A stretch of DNA of 64,000 nucleotides, from NCBI GenBank assembly GCA_020091685.1, contig CM034610.1, positions 15,275,671-15,339,670 of the forward strand, written 5' to 3'. Of the stretch, positions 42,197 through 52,962 are shown in pieces; position 1 is the stretch's first letter, and every line of letters starts with the position of its first letter. A program made the translations under genes and the position numbers. Below the pieces are notes generated by a model. That model did not search any database. It was not told the DNA's origin and worked only from the letters and a program-made list of their open reading frames with translations. Source of the stretch: Lutjanus erythropterus (Eukaryota; Chordata; Actinopteri; Lutjaniformes; Lutjanidae).

Positions 42197-45100
42197 TCAG
42201 ATGACAGGTAGCACAGGGTCTGAGAGGTGTTTCTGGATCTCAGCTAGTCCTGAGGTGATGTCCAGATTCCCCGGCAGTGAGGGGTAGCGGAGGCTGCCGT
42301 GCAGCCGGGGGTTCTCCATGAGGGACGATTTGACTGATGTCTGGGGCAGCTGCGGAGTCAGCCCTGTATGGGTCTCAGTTTCCGGGGTGATGGTCATGAA
42401 CATGGTGTCATCTGATGCCACAGTCACATGGATACCGCTGGACAGAGACTCCTGGGACTTCTTGGTGAATTTAAGGTCAGTCTGGGAAGAGCTCTGGAGT
42501 AAAGAAATAACATACTTTTTATTTTTTTAAGCAAAAGCCTGGGTAGAATCTCAAAACAGTAGCTGATATTTTCTGTCCTAGTTTCACTGCATTATTTTGT
42601 ATTATTCAATACCTGTGTGGTTGCCCGACTGTCCATCTGTAAGGGCGAAATGGGATACATGCTGCGCAGCACTGATGTCCCAGTTCCATATAAGCCAGGT
42701 GAGTCAGCAGGGAGGGTACTAGATGATACAGTGCTGTAAGCAGGAGGGACAGGAGCCATCTGCCGCTGGAGAAGCTGGAGAATAACGTTGATGTCAGCTG
42801 TCATTCGAGTCTCCAGTCTGAGAAAGAGACAATGACAAAGGTGTGTAGTGTGGTGATTAGTAAATCTTTACAGTCCTCACCAGTGGTCACAACCATTAGC
42901 CTCGTTCATGATATGTATTAAAAAGAAGAGTTTAGGTATTCTGGAGAGCCTCGATACCAAGTTGCTCCTCCTCTGATTTAAAAAGTGCCCGGTGGGGTTG
43001 TTTAACCTATTTGATTTGTTCCAAGTATGATTAATTGGAAGTCAATCTTGGTAGAGATCTAAAATTTGCTGGTAAGATCATACAAGACCTAAAGAATAAG
43101 ACCAAGAAGACCTAAAAGCACTTGGGGATCCATTAGGAGAAGCCAGATCAAACATCATTTGTCCTGCCGCCCTGAGCCTATTACCTCAAAATTCAATTAA
43201 ATGGCGTGCACAGGCTCACAAGTCAGTCTCTGAATGGTTTGCTCAATAAAGACTGAGGACAATCTCAAAGCTTTCATTGCTAAAACTGGGTGGAAAGAAT
43301 TAAAACCACCTTTGCCAACCCAATCCAAAGCCTTTTGGGTGGTCCTTCAAATTAGGTTGCTGACATTGTGTGTTCTTACCACCGAGGAGAATGGAGCAGA
43401 GCATCATTTCCGGCATGTCCTTGAAAAAAATGCAAGGAATGTAGGTTTGTTAGCAGCTGTGCTCGCCGCTGCTCAAGCAACTACCATGCATTAAGAAATC
43501 CCCAGATAATTGGTAGACAATGAGATCTCGTAGTCTGGTATCACAAGACTAGGTAGCACATTGCATCTCTAAGTAACCTGGGTCCTTCAGACACATCCTA
43601 CTCAAAAAGTTTCTTCAGTCTTTGTATACATTTGCACCTGTTTGTTTTCCATTGGGGAATTTTCCTGCTCCATTAAGGTGGTTCTCGGCACTCTGGAACC
43701 ACTTGAATCTGCCCAAATCAGCAGAATTTCTTTGGAGTTCATGAACAGGAATGTAATTGGGCAGATGCAAGAGGGACAGGAAGGCTCATGACTGCTTTAT
43801 CTGAACAGAACATATTGCTGAATTGTTGCATCTCTGTCTGTATCAGCATTATCTCAAATTGTACCCTTCCATATTAAAACTCCTTCATTTGCTTAGAAAG
43901 TTCCATTTGGGATTTGACAACATTTTCTGGCCCATGATCTAGCCAGCCACGCAGCCAAGCAGTATCTTAAAACTAGCTGAGGACATCATTTAATTCACCT
44001 GTTGAGCTGTGAATGTAAAACCTCAAGACGAGACTCTAGCTCACTGGGCCGTTCTTCTGTGAATGGTGGCGGGTGGTATGAGTTGCGGACAGAGGAGGAT
44101 CGCCAGGCACGATTGGAAAACTGTTGTGACTGTCTTTCTGGCCAGTATCGATACATTCCTGGCACATTCAAAGATGAAGCTGAAGAGAAAAAAGACAAGA
44201 CATTCAGGGACTTTTTACTCATTTAATTTAAGTAATCCATATGTCCAAAATGTTCAAAAACACACAGCAGAAATATAATATAATAAACACATCTTGTGGA
44301 GTACTACTATTTGGTCATTAGTGGTACTGCAGAGCAATGTTTTGAGGTAAAGAATGCATTCAGTGTCTATGTATGGCCTTAGTTAAACACACAAAGCAAC
44401 CAAAATCGTGTATTTTACCATGTAAACTCCACATTTGACCTTTATCATTGAAGATTCAGTCCACTGTGCAAAATCAACAGTCATTGTTAATGATAGCATA
44501 TCACAATACTGGAGAAGCACAATTCAAAATACTCATATCCATCTACCTTGATGGCCGACATCCATTACTGCTTCCCTCCCCACTGAGGTGCCACTCGGAG
44601 GTAGCAGCTGCACCACAGAGGGAGAATAATCCCGTCTGGCATCTTTTGAAGGGTAAAGCTCCACTTTCACCCCATGGGCAAGAGGTTTAGACAGTTCTTC
44701 ACTTGACTGGGAACATGGGGATCCACAGCTACAGCGGTCATCCCAGGGGGCTTGAGGAGGTGAGCGACGATGACGGAAGGAGGAGTACGAGTCTTCGTGA
44801 TCTATTCCATCTGTTCAGAGGAAAGCATTCTGTTACTCTTTATTTTGACCCCATTCAGGGTGTCAGGAAACGAAACGAAACCAGTACCGACACCAGTATC
44901 CTTTAAGTGAAACTGATACCGTTGAAGTACTTCATTCGATTCCTTTTGTTGAAGGTTCTTCCTTATGAAGAACTTCAAACTTCAAACTTCAAATTGTCGC
45001 TGGTAGTGATTGGCTGTGAGTAAAACCATATTTAACCATATATAAGAATATGTTCTAGTTCTGGGTAGCAAAAGGACTGAATGCAGGTGTTGTTAGACTG

Positions 45101-45531
45101 GAGAGGTTTCAATACTACTTAGTACTAGGTTATGGTTATTTCATACATTAAAACTCTGCAAAGTAACAGAATTAATGGACTCAGAGGTTGCTTTGTTATG
45201 AGGCACCAGTGCTAATCTCTGTTAACTAATAACTGCATACTTCCAAATACAGCTACTTATGCAGAATCAACTGATGGGTCCCAGGACCGCAAACTCTGAG
45301 TTAAACACTGTTAAACTCTGAGCCAGTGGAGTTTAATCCACTCTTAAGACATAACTATTACAACCTTACAGGGCCTTGTTTGCAAAAGATTGTCAGCTTG
45401 TTGGACTTTCATACCACCTTACCTGGCCTGATTCGGCAGTCCAGGGAGTGCATTCTGTGTCTTGTCTTGTGGCGATAACCACAGTCATCACCAGAATCAT
45501 CAGCTGTTATTATTGGTGGTACTTGATCAGC
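42197..45531 (-). CDS. kcnh6: kcnh6 C-terminal exons (distal tail)
   Basis: Exons 45531-45423, 44810-44547, 44179-43999, 42817-42613, 42493-42197. The tail is low in conservation except for the coiled-coil assembly segment [19 protein letters not shown] followed by [16 protein letters not shown], which matches the ERG tetramerisation coiled coil. After this come [10 protein letters not shown] and a final serine/threonine-rich exon ending LSDPVLPVI. The reading frame is intact through all five exons. Confidence 0.85.
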
Positions 45532-48500
45532 CTGATGAACACAGAGAATAAAACAAAAAATACAAATCAGGGATACTGTGTGATACTGTGTCTGAGCCCT
45601 TCAGGTCCAATAGGAGTTTTAGCTTCCAGTACTTACATGAGAAATGCTAAAAGATTTTCTACCTCAATGAGAAAAGATCTTAAGTTCATTTGACAAGATG
45701 TAAATTATTTTATGCAATCGATTGTCAACATACATCTCTCAGGTCAAAAGTTATTTCCAGGTTCCTCCAGAAATTGTCTGCAAAGCTTGGGTACATATCA
45801 AGGACCTCCAGCAGGTCTTCCCTCAGGATGCGGTGCAGGTCACAGTAGGTGATGGTGTGGACGTCTGAATTGGACTTCCCTGGCTCATCATAAAGATGGA
45901 TAAGCTCTCCAAAGATGTCATTCTTTTCTGCAAGATAATGGTTTTTTTTTAAGTGAGGAGTTTGGGAGCATGTTTGAGACACCACAGCCAAATAGTCTAT
46001 GGTTATATGGCATTACCTAATATGGCAACCACCACATCATCCCTGATGACTTGAATGGAACCACGTGAAATGAAGAAGAGAGAGTCCAGGATGTCTCCGT
46101 AGTGGATCAGAATATCTCCTGGAGGAGCGTGGACTGTCTTGAACCTCATACCCAAAGCGCGCAGACAGGCTTGACTGCCTCCATGGAAAGCCTTACAGTT
46201 CTGTAGCAGAGATCTGTTCAAGTGCAAACAGATGTCTGCCTGCAAAGACTCTGGAAATCCCTTCAACACCTGAATATGGGAAGACAAGACCTCAGACATG
46301 TCAGTGATTAGATGCAAATAGGGATACAGAACTACTTTGATAGCTGACTTTTTACGAATACAATAACACTCAATCATGTTACTTTTTACTTACAGCATTC
46401 ATGTCAATGCCATTTGTGTAGGACCAGGCATGCTGAAAGTACTCCTCTAGCCTTTGGCGAAGGCTACCTGGAATTTGGTGGAATCGGATGAACTCTTTGA
46501 CTCGCAGCATCTGGGTGTGGTAGCGGGTTGTACCGGAGTAAAGCCGCTGGATGATTGCTGACACATTTCCAAATATGCTGGCATACATGAGAGCTGAGAC
46601 AGAAGAAGCAATGATGACACAGAGATTATAATAACACCCTGGTGATTGTGGCATTTCAGCTCAATTGCAATATTTGTTGGTTATGGGTTCATATTCTGTA
46701 TACTAAGGGACTGTATGAAAGTTATTAGGTGGGAGAGGAAGGGGGAGGCAGTCTAATATTTTTGGGAGAGCAGGGGATGGTTTTTAATGGTTTTTTTTCT
46801 TGCTCAGGAGTTCTATTTAATTTTAACTTTAATTTTGAATTTTCCTTGTAGATTCAATTTATGACAAATAATGACAATTCGTATTTCAACATACTCAGGT
46901 TAAATGTATAAGTTAAGGTCTCTCTCACTCAAGTTATTAAAGGTGAATTGAGTTGCACCAGTGCTGTGATATTTTTTGACAGTATTGCAGTTTAAGTGTC
47001 TTGGATGATTTGATTTGGTGATGATTACATCGGAACACGCTATTTTGGCAATAACTTGAATGTATCTCACCTCCTACATGGTCATATAGTTTAGAAATTA
47101 ATGTGATGCAATTAGGGTTAAAAGGTTAAAAAGAAAGGTGGAAAAGTGATGAGACCTAATAACTGGCACTTCCTAACTGATCATAACTGATCAGCCTGAT
47201 GTGTGTAGAGATCTGTATGGTTATACTATTGCAGCCTGGTGTTGCTTTCAGGTGATTTAATAAAAGTGCATAGCAACATTGCACTCTGTCACAGCACTTC
47301 TCAAAGGCTGCAGATTTATCAAACATATCAGTCCTGCTTCCTTCACATGCTGCACGGATTTTATGCACTGAAGAGAAGCTTTTCATACAGAAAAAAGCAG
47401 CGGCAGACAGCAGACACAGTTTGGAAGTTTGGAATATGATGGAATATGGAACATGAATATGGTCACCACAGACATGGGCTCAACTAAACAAATAAAGCAC
47501 ATATCAAATAAATGTTAGGTAGTTGTTGATGCTATAAAGAGGAGACTTAATGTCATTTTTGACAGCTGAGTCCTTCTTGCGATTAAGTCGGTTGGGTGTA
47601 TGGGCAGGACCTTGATGCCGTGACTCAAAGTATGATCACTGCTCCGCAGACTCTAGGTCAGAATTACATCACCAGTGCAAGATGGCAGCGCTCATATCTA
47701 GAACATTTTGGCTGTCTTTTTGTAAAGTGGGAGGAAGTAGAGACATGTCATCCTTCTTTATTGTCAGTAGTTCAGACCCACCTGCCCACCCTATTAATTT
47801 TCATACAGCCCCTATCAGTTATTCAACTTACAGCCAATGACCATGACGCAGATGGAGAAGATCTTCTCTGAGTTGGTATTTGGAGACACGTTGCCGAAAC
47901 CCACACTCGTCAAACTACTCAAGGTGAAGTAAAGAGCAGTGACATACTTGTCTTTGACTGATGGACCAGAGGTGGAGTCACTGTCATTGTATGCTTTGCC
48001 CAGTTGTTCGGCCAGGTTGTCAAGCCAACCAGTCTCTGTGTATGGCCTCTCCACAAAGCCAATAGCGTACCAAATGCAGGCGAGCCAATGGGCGATGAGC
48101 ACAAAGGTGCACATAAGCAAGAAGAGGACAGCAGCCCCGTATTCAGAATATCGGTCCAACTTTCTTGCCACACGGACCAATCGGAGCAGCCGAGCTGTTT
48201 TCAGCAGGCTCGTTAAGGTTGCCATCTTTGGTGTCCATTAACAAAAGGGAAGAGGATGTTAGGCAGGGAAATGGGCATTCAATTTACAGTGCTTTTAGAG
48301 AACTTAAGTAGAAATAATTTTAGAAGTTAATACATTTGAGGAGAGTACAATTATATCTAGAGATTATCTACAAGATCATTTTGGAAGCAATACAAACAGC
48401 AGAGTTGCAGAGTTCTCACCTCGTCAGAGCCAGATCTGAAAATAAGAAGGTCAAAAGGGATCGCCGCAAACAGATCAATGGGGAACCAGCCTTTGATATA

Positions 48501-51223
48501 GTGCTTGGCAATCCGGCTTGGCTGTGTGACCACCTCATCATTGTGGTCCACGTATGTTGTGCGAAGGTTGATAACTATATCCACAATGAACAGCACGTCC
48601 ACCATAAGGTCCGCCACATTCAGAGGGTTACACGTGTAGCCACAACTTCTTTGACGTATATCCCCGTGTTCATCCAAGAGGAAGGCAGCTGAGTAAGGAG
48701 TGAAAACAGCTGTGTAGAGGACTAGGATGAGAATAATCCAGTCCCAAAAAGCCTTGAAGGGGCTGTAGTGAAGCAGGATCCACCATGTCGTGTCTGGCAC
48801 CTGGAGTTTATACTCAGGCAGGACATCAGACTCCAGAGAAAGTACCTAAGCATAAAAAATGCATCAGTATGTGGAGACTCTCAGATTTTTAATATTCCTT
48901 CAATTATGAATCTTCCTTACTTACAGTTTAATGGAAATGTATTTGAAATGAATACTCTTACATTAACCAACAAAACTTCTCACTTTGACACAGCAGACCT
49001 AATCTTGAGTACTACATTCTCTGAAACAAAAAACATTTTTCTGTCCATGTGAACTAATACTGACCAACAGACCTTTCTAGAAGATGCACTCTTTTGACCA
49101 AGTTCTTGATGGAGGCTGCATGCTCTGGTTTTGCGACCTTGTAGGTCCAACAGATCCTTGATCATCCTGTCATTGGTTACTCTCAGCAGAGACAAGACTT
49201 AAAGATTAAATCCAGATAGTACAATTATTTCCCGATAGTTAAAAAATCTTGATGGGAAGCCAGTGCGCTGTATTCAAAAGGTGCAAGAGCTGACTGAGAG
49301 CAGGATGCTGGTGGGCTGGAGGGCTGTAATGATGAATTGGGCGTTGCAATCACATAACTGAGTTCATGCGCTGCCACAGTCCTCATGTTCTCTTTAGCCC
49401 AGTTTAAAATTAATACCTCCTGCCCTGACGAATCTCACTGACCTTGCAGATGGATATATCAATCAGATAGATAAATAATTAGATATATAGATAGACTATA
49501 AGGTGGAATCAACAAGTGACCCTGTCCAGCAAGGTCATGCAAAAACTTCCCTTGCATCGGTTTCATATCCACCACACACCATCCCACGGAGGCAGTGATG
49601 CAGAATGCTGAGCCCCAGGGCTCCAGCAGTAACAGATCTGAATTGAACTGTGGCTCAATGTAACTTTGTTTTTCACACCCAGCCACCAAACTGCCTACTG
49701 ATTTTTCCACTAGCGGGTTAATTAACAGCTGTCTTTCTGGGTGCCTCTTTGTTTCTTTGAAATCAAAACGCGACTAATTGACTTTTCACTTTAAATTTGG
49801 TGGTGACTGGCCAAGTTAATTCATTAAGAGCTCTTAAATGGGCTCTCAGTCAGCCAGACACTGAGCCCATGTGAGCTTGTCAGCCCTCATACCTGTGTGA
49901 CCTTCTCTGTGACGTTCTGAGAGCGATCCTTCACCTTGGAGGGGCTGAGCAGCTCCATCCTGGGAGTTGGAGGCGAGCGGCATTCAGGGCCCCTGCTGGC
50001 TGGTCCCCCACTCTTCATAAGGTCTGAGTCGGACATGGAGCTCTGTTGACCAACAGGTGATGGAAAAAGGCCGTTTGTATTTTATACTGATGTTTTTTTC
50101 CTCATTTTTTCAGACGCTGTATATACAGCTATAGTTTTCTTAGCTTCCTTACGGTACTCATTAAGTAGTTTTCCTGCTATACTGGACTTATACAGCAGAT
50201 TCCTTTGATTCCTTTCATTTGCAATCCCCAATTCTAAAACAGAGAGACAGGTCTGGATTGCAGGGAGGCCAGTCTAGTATCCAAACTCTTTTACTACGAA
50301 GCCACACTTGGCACTGTCTTGCTGATGTCATCTGGATGGCAGCATATGTTGCTCCAAAAAAATCAGACACACTGACAGCACACTTTTCCAAATGGCGTTT
50401 ATGTGCGCCATTACTCTATGTTGTTGATATATGGCTTTCAGCATACGGTTTTCCAAAAGTGTTCCTGAACCCGCGTAATAATATCCTTTGTGCAGTCACG
50501 TGGGTTTTTAATGCACTGATGCCTGAGGGGTCAAAAGTCACAGGCATTCATTGTTGCTTCTTACAAGCAGAGATTTCTCTGGATCCTCTGAATCTTTTAA
50601 TGATATTATGGGTTGTAGATGTTGAAAATGAGAAATGTTCTTAAAACTGTTGGACTGTTCACACATGTAGTACTTCCTGAAGCAGTGACTCTCACCCCAT
50701 CCAACAACTGAGCCTTTCCGGGATGTCCCTTTCATACCCAGTCATGATACTATCACCGTTTACCTGTGGAATATGTTTTCTTTAACAATCCTCAACTACA
50801 ACTTGTTGCAGGCATCATATTCAGCCAAATGTATCAGTTTGAACATATCTAGTCTTTGTACTGTATTTGCCTCAGTGTTTTTTATTCTAAATTTGCCTAG
50901 GAAAATCTCAATATTAATTACTCAGTCCTATTTAATATTCTGTATGCCCTCCCCTTAACAAATTCCTCTCTGCCCTGACTATCCCACAGTGCCAGTCTAG
51001 CTGTGCCCCTCCCAAAAATGCTCAGCCCTCAAATACTGCATAGTCTCAATATCTGACTCAGAGTGCTACTGAACTGGGAAAGCAGTGTCACGTTGTAGAA
51101 AAGTCTCTCTGCTCTCGCTCTAGTCAGTTAAAGTGAAAGTAAATAATTACAACATACCTGACTTGAAACCAGATTGTCAGATCCTTCTTGGCCTTCACCA
51201 CTATGCAGCCATGACTCAAACAT
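42197..51223 (-). CDS. kcnh6: ERG-type voltage-gated potassium channel (KCNH6-like), PAS-less first exon
   Basis: A pore-forming subunit of delayed-rectifier (IKr-type) potassium channels in the plasma membrane. Coding exons from 5' to 3': 51223-51158 (candidate), 50042-49893, 48845-48420, 48225-47832, 46593-46394, 46269-46017, 45927-45734, 45531-45423, 44810-44547, 44179-43999, 42817-42613, 42493-42197 (TGA at 42197-42199). All phases join; exons of 200, 253 and 194 bases equal those recalled for human ERG genes. The total is about 912 residues. It is assigned to kcnh6 rather than kcnh2 by the MSDSDLMK stretch, which matches human KCNH6 wording, and by proximity to taco1. Exons for the N-terminal PAS (eag) domain were not found anywhere upstream in the window. 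Confidence 0.9.
44855..45240. repeat. Interspersed repeat fragment in a kcnh6 intron
   Basis: The phrases 'aaacgaaaccagtaccgac' and 'aagtgaaactgataccg' are typical of a fish repeat with 'gtaccgatacc' wording. It is non-coding and lies between the exons at 44810 and 45423. Confidence 0.35.
45734..46269 (-). CDS. kcnh6: kcnh6 cyclic-nucleotide-binding-homology domain exons
   Basis: Exons 46269-46017 and 45927-45734. They encode the C-linker end ([20 protein letters not shown]) and the CNBHD ([20 protein letters not shown], then [18 protein letters not shown]). As in all ERG channels the pocket does not bind cyclic nucleotide; an intrinsic ligand near FNLRD fills it. Here it reads FDLRD. The splice between the two exons creates [10 protein letters not shown], where human ERGs have ILGKNDIFGE. 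Confidence 0.9.
46394..48845 (-). CDS. kcnh6: kcnh6 membrane and pore exons (S1-S6)
   Basis: Exons 48845-48420, 48225-47832, 46593-46394. S1 contains [21 protein letters not shown]2-S3 follow, and S4 is the charged [20 protein letters not shown]. The pore helix and filter are [10 protein letters not shown] (GFG, ERG type, not GYG). S6 [18 protein letters not shown] keeps both aromatic residues known as the drug-binding pair of hERG (Y652 and F656). The S5-pore linker is long with NDS glycosylation potential. An unusual proline is in S3 (KGWFPID where human has KGWFLID). Confidence 0.93.
49893..50042 (-). CDS. kcnh6: kcnh6 exon encoding the linker before S1
   Basis: Acceptor '...tcaacag' ends at 50043; donor at 49892-49891. 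It encodes [10 protein letters not shown], a proline/serine/arginine-rich stretch and NVTEKVTQ. The human ERG proteins have SDSDL and NVTEKVTQV at the same place. The YRTISKIPQ segment seen between these in human is replaced by unrelated residues. Confidence 0.8.
50205..50790 (-). mobile_element. Degraded Tc1/mariner transposase in the kcnh6 5' intron
   Basis: Reverse-strand pieces read [10 protein letters not shown] near 50240-50280, the DDE-domain 'CSPDLNP' box of Tc1/mariner transposases. Further upstream on the same strand are remnants of the catalytic and N-terminal helix-turn-helix parts (for example 'INNI...NAIWKS', 'HNIIKRF'-like). Several stops and deletions break it, so it cannot encode an active enzyme. 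The plus-strand 141-codon open frame over the same bases is only its antisense. Confidence 0.7.
51158..51223 (-). CDS. kcnh6: kcnh6 candidate alternative first coding exon
   Basis: An ATG at 51221-51223 opens 22 codons (starts [12 protein letters not shown], ends LVSSQ) that reach a GTATGT donor at 51157 exactly in the phase needed to enter the next exon ([10 protein letters not shown]). The amino acids are polar and there is no PAS homology. Known ERG genes have short isoforms (for example ERG1b) with a distinct first exon of this kind. The position, just 3' of taco1, suits a promoter in the 51.2-52.9 kb gap. It is not excluded that this exon is 5'UTR and that translation starts at the MSDS methionine (50034-50036). 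Confidence 0.6.
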
Positions 51224-52962
51224 CCATCCTTCAGGTGTTTTCAAAATATTTCACTCCCCTCCTTCATGGTTCATATTAAGGCAAAAGAAATGTGCTTCTT
51301 TCATTCAGACGTCAATGTTGAACTCTCCACTCTGGCACGGGGCAGAGGACTGGCCTGCAGCTTGCATGTTGCTGTGCAACATTCGCCAACACTGGAAACC
51401 AATCAATGCCATGCTATAGCTGAGAGGAAGTGACAGGAAAATCGATGACGAGCATTGATAATCAGAGCAAATGGGCTCCGAGCCATTACACTGAACTTCC
51501 CCGCTAACATCAAATTACCATTTCAACGCCTCTCATATACAGTAGAGTTTGGTGGCAAAATATAGTTCAGGCTGTGACACACATGCCAAACAAATTGGCT
51601 GGCTAAAGGTACAGTGCCCGCTCAATATGTTACATGCATACTGTTAATGTGGGATTTTATTGACTGCGATGTTGACACTACAGTAATATGAGGGGCTAAT
51701 GACCCATGATGACATTGGCTCGAAATGTCCTTCAGCTGTAACCTTCAGTCATCTGTACTGTTTTTTGTTTTCTTTTTAAAAATATGATATATATTTTGTT
51801 TTTTAAAGCTTCGCAAGGACACATTTAATGAAGACAGGGCCAAAAATGCTAATTCTATTGTGAGTAAAAAAAACAGTCCCTCACCACCCAGAAACATGTT
51901 TTGCTTCTTGTTAGTTCACTTGAATGTTTGAGCTTCACAAAGTGTACATGCAGAGTTTGACACGGTAAGTTGCGGTCTATATGCAACTTACACAAGGGTG
52001 ATGTGGAAACTTGACACATACACTGAGAACTGACTTTTTAGTGGAGTAGAAGTCATTTTTTTAAGGAGGCAATTTAACTTTTTTGGTGGAAAACCCATAA
52101 TTAGTCACAAATAATTATTGAAAGCAGAGTATTTTTCATCCTGGGAGCCAGACGAGTGAGCTCATGTTTCATTTGCTCTGTCAGATTCATCTGGCCCTTT
52201 CTCATTCAGACAGATCTCCATCTGTCCTGGATCTCGTCATGCTGGTCACAACCATCCTTCTAAAACAGGGTGTGTCTCCATCTCTGTTGAATGTGCTATC
52301 GCGTGAATATTAAACAAACTGTTGGTAAATTTTCTCCAAGAGAACAAATTACTGCACTTTTGCTTTTGCTGATAGGAAATATGTGCTTGCTGTACTTCTG
52401 ACAGGATTTGGTAAAACTGGTTACTACACTACATCACACATTTTGTTGTTCTGATTGTTTGTATGTCTGTCCAACTGCGACCAGAGCCATTTCGGTTTGC
52501 ACCTGTTGATAACTTCTGTTAGACATCAAAAATAAGATGAGGGATTCCAGACTAACTTGTATCTGTGAAAAGAGTAATTTTATATATCTAGGAAGATCTT
52601 TAAATTAAATTTTACTTTTGTATTGATCTTTGCTCTCAAATAGCACAAGTGAAAGGACATTTTAATTTCTCTTCAGATCAAACGAAGGATAAGCCAATGA
52701 GAAGGGGCCTCTTATTAACACTTTCTTTTATACCAACCTTTGCACAGAAATGCAGATGCAGAAGCTGTTTCACTCTGCTTCACTTTTCAAGTGGGGGGAA
52801 CTGGGTTTTTAACCCCTGACACAGAACCACCAAAATACAGTGATATTATCAGACTGATAAAGACAGTAAGTACAGGCTATCTGTTGACAAACCCTTTCCC
52901 TGCAAAATTAAATATTCCTCATGGAAGATTTTCATTGTCCACCAAGTGTCCAGGAAACGTGC

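Noticed and set aside
43234..43494. 86-codon frame in a kcnh6 intron
   Set aside because: No homology; it lies between confirmed kcnh6 exons 42817 and 43999 and lacks splice-consistent ends.
47596..47871. 91-codon plus-strand frame overlapping a kcnh6 pore exon end
   Set aside because: It runs across the kcnh6 donor at 47831 in antisense; no recognisable domain.
50219..50644. 141-codon plus-strand open frame
   Set aside because: It is the antisense of a degraded Tc1/mariner transposase, whose [10 protein letters not shown] box is on the minus strand.
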